This document shows, one piece after another, positions 60,549 through 64,000 of a stretch of 64,000 nucleotides of DNA. Numbering within the stretch: the first letter of the stretch is position 1; each line of letters starts with the position of its first letter. Source of the stretch: JBHICC01 sp046759385 (GTDB taxonomy: Bacteria > Pseudomonadota > Gammaproteobacteria > Acidiferrobacterales > SPGG2); the NCBI GenBank assembly GCA_046759385.1, contig JBHICC010000012.1, forward strand, positions 1 to 64,000, read 5' to 3'. The translations under genes and the position numbers were made by a program. The notes below the pieces were generated by a model. The model was not told where the DNA came from, made no database searches, and saw nothing but the letters and a program-made list of their open reading frames with translations.

Positions 60549-60797
60549 ATGGAGCAGGTCGGCCCTTTCCTTTTTGCGTGGCTCATAATCGGTTTTCTGG
60601 TAGCCCTTGCCGTCGGCAAAGTGATCCGGGAAATGAATCGACTCGATGACGAATCCCGCATAGGGCATCCTAAAAGACCCGATCGGCGCATAAGGTTGCG
60701 GCGTGCCCAGGATTGCGGCGTTGACCCGATCCACTGGCAACCGAAGCAAATAGATCGGCGTCAGGGGTTTGGCCGCCGTGCTGAAGATCAACGCTAG
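60549..60797 (+). CDS. Single-span membrane protein with GFGRR tail
   Basis: An 82-residue product from the ATG at 60549 (AGGTG about 9 bases upstream). Residues 5-25 form a span (GPFLFAWLIIGFLVALAVGK), then a basic cytoplasmic tail with PDRRIRLRR and the end WQPKQIDRRQGFGRRAED. This end matches the motif of the 58-residue minus-strand protein at 55967-56143. A longer frame from 60300 is open but the added part looks noncoding. Function unknown. Confidence 0.6.
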   Translation: MEQVGPFLFAWLIIGFLVALAVGKVIREMNRLDDESRIGHPKRPDRRIRLRRAQDCGVDPIHWQPKQIDRRQGFGRRAEDQR

Positions 60798-60941
60798 AAG
60801 ATTAGAACGTAGTGCATCGCAAAACTGCGCAATCGGCATGTTGATATCGTCTCATATCTGTCACTTCTCTTCGGATCGACCATTATCCGCTCATCCAACG
60901 GCGTTGCCCTTCCGTCAGATATGACTGGTCAAAACGAAGCA

Positions 60942-61022
60942 CTAATTCTCTTCTTGCAGTCGCGTTGCGTTCGAGAGATATCTAAGAGCAGAGGCAGCTT
61001 CTTCAAAAAAGGGCGTTTTCAT
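60942..61022 (-). CDS. Candidate 26-residue amphipathic micro-protein after yiaAB
   Basis: ATG at 61022 follows the strong ribosome site GAGGAGGGGCT; the stop TAG is at 60942. The product MKTPFFEEAASALRYLSNAT plus RLQEEN could form an amphipathic helix. It lies just after the YiaAB gene and the hairpin at 61035-61065, in the PspA operon direction. Evidence is the ribosome site and position only. Confidence 0.4.
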   Translation of the reverse strand: MKTPFFEEAASALRYLSNATRLQEEN

Positions 61023-61034
61023 AGCCCCTCCTCA

Positions 61035-61065
61035 GCTAAGCCCGCGGGTCCGCCGCGGGCTTAGC
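61035..61065. other. Strong 13-bp hairpin downstream of the YiaAB gene
   Basis: GCTAAGCCCGCGG, loop GTCCG, CCGCGGGCTTAGC, ending 10 bases from the stop at 61075. No T-run follows on either strand. It could stall transcription, stabilise the upstream mRNA or affect the ribosome site of the next small frame. Confidence 0.55.
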
Positions 61066-61074
61066 GCAGTCGTA

Positions 61075-61359
61075 TCACGCCGCGTTTGAATCGTATTCCT
61101 TGAGAATTTTCTCCGTCTTGGCATCGGCGATTTTGTTGATCAGCTTCTGGCTCTCGAACTCATCGCGGATGGTTTTCGCCAGGGTAAATGTGGACCCGAT
61201 TAAGTATAGCGTCCCCATAGCGAAGAACCCTTTGATGGTGAGATCTGTCGGCACAAAGACGATCCCCGTGATCATCGCCAATACTGAGACCACGAAGGAA
61301 ATTTTCACAAACAAAAGCCATCCAGCTGAGTTAAGTTGGGTTGCTTGCACATCTTGCAT
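61075..61359 (-). CDS. YiaA/YiaB two-helix inner-membrane protein
   Basis: A 94-residue protein with two pairs of hydrophobic helices split around VPTDLTIKGFFAMGTLYLIG: span 1 about 12-35 and span 2 about 44-63, the YiaAB domain layout. The tail is a charged helix (RDEFESQKLINKIADAKTEK). The ribosome site AAAGGAGGTAA is near-perfect, implying high expression. It follows pspA by 55 bases, so a role in membrane stress is likely; the exact role of YiaAB proteins is not known. Confidence 0.88.
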   Translation of the reverse strand: MQDVQATQLNSAGWLLFVKISFVVSVLAMITGIVFVPTDLTIKGFFAMGTLYLIGSTFTLAKTIRDEFESQKLINKIADAKTEKILKEYDSNAA

Positions 61360-61414
61360 GGTTACCTCCTTTAAAAGGGCTAGATAAAAGTCAAGAATGC
61401 CTACGCTGCTTCCT

Positions 61415-62116
61415 TTAAGAACTCTGACCAGCGTCCTTTGAGTCAGCTTGAGACTGCAGTCGATCCTTGATCAGTCGGAGTTCTTCATTGACCTGGGCGG
61501 CGTTTTCCAGATCAGTGATCTCGTCTACCGGACTCGCCTGTTCCTGCAAGACCTCGGATACAGCCAAGGACTCGGCTTCCAGTTCCGAAACCCGGTCGCT
61601 CATGCGTGCGAACTTCTCGTCTGCGCCCTCCGGGACTTTAACCGTAGCTATTGAATGGGATAGCCGTTTCCGAGCTGCGGCTACACGTTGTCGCACGGCC
61701 AACGAGTCGCGCTTCCGGGCTACATCGGCGCGCTTGGCAATAAGTGTGTCGAGTTGTGCCTTCAGACTTTCGGAGGTGGTCTTGGCCGACTTCCATGACG
61801 TTTCCAGGTCGACGGCGATGCGGTCGTGTTCGATCCTTCGAGCGAGCGCTGCTTTGGCCAGCTCTTCCTTGCCAGCGGCGACAGCCGATTCCGCTTTACT
61901 TGCTAGCTCTTTGCTGCTCGAGCGATGGCGGTCGAGCTGTACTGCCAGTTGTTTCTCGCTGGCAACCGCGCTGACGACAGCGGCGCGCGCCTCACGAATG
62001 TTCTCATCCATCTCCCGGATGACCTGCTTGATCATCCTTTCGGGGTCTTCCGCGGTGTCAATCAGGTGATTGGCATTCGCCAAGAAAAGATCACGTACTC
62101 GGGCGATTAGTCTCAT
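61415..62116 (-). CDS. pspA: PspA/IM30-family membrane-stress protein
   Basis: PspA/IM30 proteins are ESCRT-III-like, bind stressed inner membrane and help retain the proton gradient. The 233 residues start with the amphipathic helix RLIARVRDLFLANANHLIDT, followed by a long coiled coil (EDPERMIKQVIREMDENI, then Ala/Lys/Glu-rich helices to about 190) typical of the family. GGAGG lies 9 bases before the ATG. No pspB, pspC or pspF is nearby; instead an HTH gene is upstream and YiaAB downstream. A terminator between the HTH gene and pspA implies a separate pspA promoter. I found no clear sigma-54 site. Confidence 0.92.
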   Translation of the reverse strand: MRLIARVRDLFLANANHLIDTAEDPERMIKQVIREMDENIREARAAVVSAVASEKQLAVQLDRHRSSSKELASKAESAVAAGKEELAKAALARRIEHDRIAVDLETSWKSAKTTSESLKAQLDTLIAKRADVARKRDSLAVRQRVAAARKRLSHSIATVKVPEGADEKFARMSDRVSELEAESLAVSEVLQEQASPVDEITDLENAAQVNEELRLIKDRLQSQADSKDAGQSS

Positions 62117-62271
62117 GTGAATGTCCTCCGTTCTGGTTAGCTGAGCGAAGTGTGGACGTACGTATCGAATAGCGCAACAAAATGAGTCATCGTTGCGATA
62201 TGCGTCACTAAAGGTATTAATTGTTGATACTTCTCAAACAGAAGAGGCAAGTTAGTGCAGTGTGCACAGCG

Positions 62272-62319
62272 CGGAAAAGGCGCCCAGCTAGGCACCACTA
62301 GCGTCGTGCCTAGCTGGGC
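62272..62319 (-). terminator. Intrinsic terminator overlapping the HTH gene stop
   Basis: On the minus strand GCCCAGCTAGGCAC, a 10-base loop, GTGCCTAGCTGGGC forms a 14-bp stem followed by GCCTTTTCC. The TAG stop (62312-62310) lies in the left arm. It should isolate pspA from the regulator transcript. Confidence 0.75.
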
Positions 62320-63059
62320 TCGCTTTCGGTGTGGCGAAATTCCTCGAAGGCACTAAGCGCCCAAGAACGGATACCCAACACCAGAATGCGCCCGTACCGA
62401 TCTGAAAGCGGTAACCCCAGGTCTGCCTGATGCAGATCGTTGAACTCTTTCACTACTTGCTGGAAACGTTTTTGTATAACCGCGTTAGACGTATTGGACA
62501 ACATGCCGTATTGAAACATGAAGAGTTCGCCCGATCGGTTGAAGGGGCTCTGCAAATATTCATTCTTCACGTTTTCTGTGAAGAACCTTTGGATAGGGCC
62601 ATGTTCGCGCCAGCGGAAATTCGGTGCGATCAGTAGCTTAATGCGATTCTTCGGCAGAAGCTCAATCAATTTCAGGCGGGTGAGACGCGCGAGGCAACGA
62701 ATCAACTCCGGCTCAGAAAATGTGTGGTCCTCTAGGATCTCCTCGAAGGCCCAGTTATTAAGCACCAGCACCGCTACAAACAATAGCTTTTTGTCTGACA
62801 CCAATTCTTCTTCCTGCTCGTTAGTAAGCTCTCTAATGTGTGGCGTGTCAGCATCCGCCATTTTTACCAGGCCGCTAATCGTAATATCCATCAATCGACA
62901 GATCTGCTCTAGGCGCTCCAAGGTGAAATGCTGCTCCGAAAAGAGCCGTTTCACACTTGCCTCGCTCAAATCTACGGCCATAGCCACGTCTCGGTATGTG
63001 AGACCATGTGCCTTCAACGCTTTCTTTAGAACATTGACCAGCAATGCCGCGTTGGACAT
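62310..63059 (-). CDS. XRE-type helix-turn-helix regulator upstream of pspA
   Basis: A 249-residue regulator with an N-terminal HTH (LVNVLKKALKAHGLTYRDVA, MAVDLSEASVKRLFSEQHF, about 8-46) and LEQICRLMDITISGLVKMAD, then a long C-terminal domain of about 180 residues with YLQSPFNRSGELFMFQYGML, not recognised. GAGGAGG precedes the start. It may sense a membrane or cell-state signal and control the pspA-yiaAB genes downstream, but the terminator between them and lack of an operator leave this as inference. Confidence 0.85.
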   Translation of the reverse strand: MSNAALLVNVLKKALKAHGLTYRDVAMAVDLSEASVKRLFSEQHFTLERLEQICRLMDITISGLVKMADADTPHIRELTNEQEEELVSDKKLLFVAVLVLNNWAFEEILEDHTFSEPELIRCLARLTRLKLIELLPKNRIKLLIAPNFRWREHGPIQRFFTENVKNEYLQSPFNRSGELFMFQYGMLSNTSNAVIQKRFQQVVKEFNDLHQADLGLPLSDRYGRILVLGIRSWALSAFEEFRHTESEPS

Positions 63060-63180
63060 AGCGGCCTCCTCTTCGCTTCTAGACGATTACTTGATAATAC
63101 TTGTAGCCCTACACCGCAACAGTAATTAACGCGGTTTGCGTTTCATAGCCGGCGGAGTAACTATGAATGGAACTAGGATT

Positions 63181-63672
63181 CTAGATCCAGCGTCGAACAC
63201 GTGACATATACGACGAATATTCAGTGCCAAACTTGTGTTCCAGGTAGCGCTCTTCGCGCGAGATCACGCCCCATGAGAGTAGTGTCGCAGAAATAGCTGC
63301 TAAGATGAGAAACCACAGGCTATTGGCCCAGAGACCTACCCCTATCTGCAGGAGCAACATCGAAAGATAAATCGGGTTGCGCGAGAACCGATATGGCCCG
63401 CGCACGACGATGGTATCCGTGGGTTCACCTGTCGGTATGGAAGCGCCGCCAATTCTCATCGTGTAAACAGCCCAGAAGAACACGCCAAACGAGACCACCG
63501 TAACGACCGGACCCAGGACCACCGAAACTTCTCGCGGCAGAAAAGAAAGTGGCGCGAACCATCGAAAGATAAAACCGATAACAAGGGCAAGCGCGAGCAG
63601 GAGCGGAGGATGAAATGCCACTTCGGCATGATCTGGCGATTCAGTCTGCGCCCCGTTTTGTGCGGTGTTCAA
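63181..63672 (-). CDS. Isoprenylcysteine carboxyl methyltransferase-like membrane protein
   Basis: A 163-residue protein with four spans (about 23-40, 49-70, 106-121 and 122-137) and the ICMT/PEMT signature VVRGPYRFSRNPIYLSMLLL (88-107) plus EERYLEHKFGTEYSSYMSRV near the end. Such bacterial proteins are presumed SAM-dependent methyltransferases of small or lipid substrates. No substrate is evident here. It lies upstream of the HTH regulator on the same strand across a 120-base gap. Confidence 0.85.
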   Translation of the reverse strand: MNTAQNGAQTESPDHAEVAFHPPLLLALALVIGFIFRWFAPLSFLPREVSVVLGPVVTVVSFGVFFWAVYTMRIGGASIPTGEPTDTIVVRGPYRFSRNPIYLSMLLLQIGVGLWANSLWFLILAAISATLLSWGVISREERYLEHKFGTEYSSYMSRVRRWI

Positions 63673-63742
63673 AATGTTCCGCCTCCGGCGAACAGATGAT
63701 AAGCCCTACTGGGTGCCAGCCGCGGACATTATGCACCCGCTA

Positions 63743-63772
63743 AGAAAAAGCCCCACCCAAAGGGCGGGGCTT
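63743..63772 (-). terminator. Intrinsic terminator after the small ribbon protein gene
   Basis: On the minus strand AAGCCCCGCCC, loop TTT, GGGTGGGGCTT forms an 11-bp stem with one G-T pair, followed by TTTTTC. It lies directly after the stop at 63781. Confidence 0.9.
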
Positions 63773-63780
63773 CTATTGCT

Positions 63781-63981
63781 TTACGGTCTCGCATCCTGCC
63801 TAGTTTCACTGCGTTGCGGCGACTTCGGCGGCAGACGGCAACCGTTCACACACTGCCACGAACCACGATAGTACTTCCCGTTGCTTCCTGGGCGAATGAC
63901 GGCCGCATGGCGAGCACCGCAAACTTTACATTCCATTAGACCCGTTTCCGGGTCCAACAACTTCATTATTTTTTGAGTCAT
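63781..63981 (-). CDS. Small zinc-ribbon protein
   Basis: A 66-residue protein from the ATG at 63981, preceded by TAGGGGGTG. Cys18, 21 (CKVC), Cys44 and Cys48 (CVNGC) probably bind one zinc. The core KYYRGSWQCVNGCRLPP is distinctive. No membrane span is present. I recall similar small proteins in Gammaproteobacteria but do not know a function. It is the last gene before the window edge and has its own terminator. Confidence 0.75.
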   Translation of the reverse strand: MTQKIMKLLDPETGLMECKVCGARHAAVIRPGSNGKYYRGSWQCVNGCRLPPKSPQRSETRQDARP

Positions 63982-64000
63982 ATTGCACCCCCTAGGATGA

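Noticed and set aside
62220..62270. Possible sigma-54 site upstream of pspA (GCAC-TAAC-TTGC on the minus strand)
   Set aside because: Spacing is one base short and the -24 GG is missing; no PspF gene is nearby.

Overview
The window reads as a contiguous piece of a gammaproteobacterial chromosome with moderately high GC. The evidence is LPS heptose genes, the LapAB pair, UbiG, IHF, Rsd, a PspA homologue, and two gene strings known from Pseudomonas-like genomes: gyrA-serC-pheA-hisC-tyrA-aroA-cmk-rpsA-ihfB, and mtnA/mtaD-ubiG-mupP-yciK. Nothing fixes the genus; an environmental lineage near the sulfur-oxidising Gammaproteobacteria is a guess. I saw no rRNA, tRNA, CRISPR array, prophage or intact insertion sequence.

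Region 1 (1-20.1 kb, almost all minus strand) starts with the edge of a surface-polysaccharide locus: manC (cut by the window edge), a UDP-glucuronate-type epimerase, a winged-helix regulator, an RfaH-like antiterminator, hldD and an HldE kinase domain. Then come pyrF, lapB, lapA, ihfB, rpsA, cmk, aroA, tyrA, hisC, pheA, serA, serC and gyrA. These combine LPS supply and control, translation, and aromatic amino acid and serine synthesis.

Region 2 (20.3-29.3 kb) holds methylthioadenosine salvage (mtnA, mtaD, divergent), a plus-strand run ubiG-mupP-rmuC-squalene synthase-like-yciK, then rsd and ffh on the minus strand. Region 3 (29.3-41.4 kb, plus strand) has a YpjD-type cytochrome assembly protein, a small membrane protein, a TauE transporter fused to two UspA domains, a CorB-like protein, and a ten-gene Mrp-type antiporter operon in the order E-F-G-(DUF4040/MbhE-like)-B-C-D-D2-small-D3. 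This order resembles the membrane arm of Mbh complexes, but no hydrogenase subunit is present.

Region 4 (41.5-64 kb) is more mixed, with longer gaps and many small or unrecognised genes. It includes tsaB, a YoaA/DinG helicase divergent from an SRAP (YedK) gene, a protease homologue lacking its catalytic triad, a protein with three CX2CX10CXC ribbons on a histone-like linker, cinA, an acyl-CoA dehydrogenase, a class IV aminotransferase, a beta-barrel protein, an FHA protein with a degenerate GGDEF domain, a CoA-transferase/metallo-hydrolase pair, and an HTH regulator upstream of a PspA-YiaAB operon.

Points that stand out: a heptamer-periodic intergenic repeat family that often touches stop codons; a 17-bp palindrome over the start of the polysaccharide regulator; several enzyme homologues with lost catalytic residues (protease, GGDEF, YciK, squalene synthase-like); two small proteins sharing a W-x-P-x3-DRR-x-GFGRR-x-ED tail; and the hydrogenase-free Mbh-like antiporter operon.
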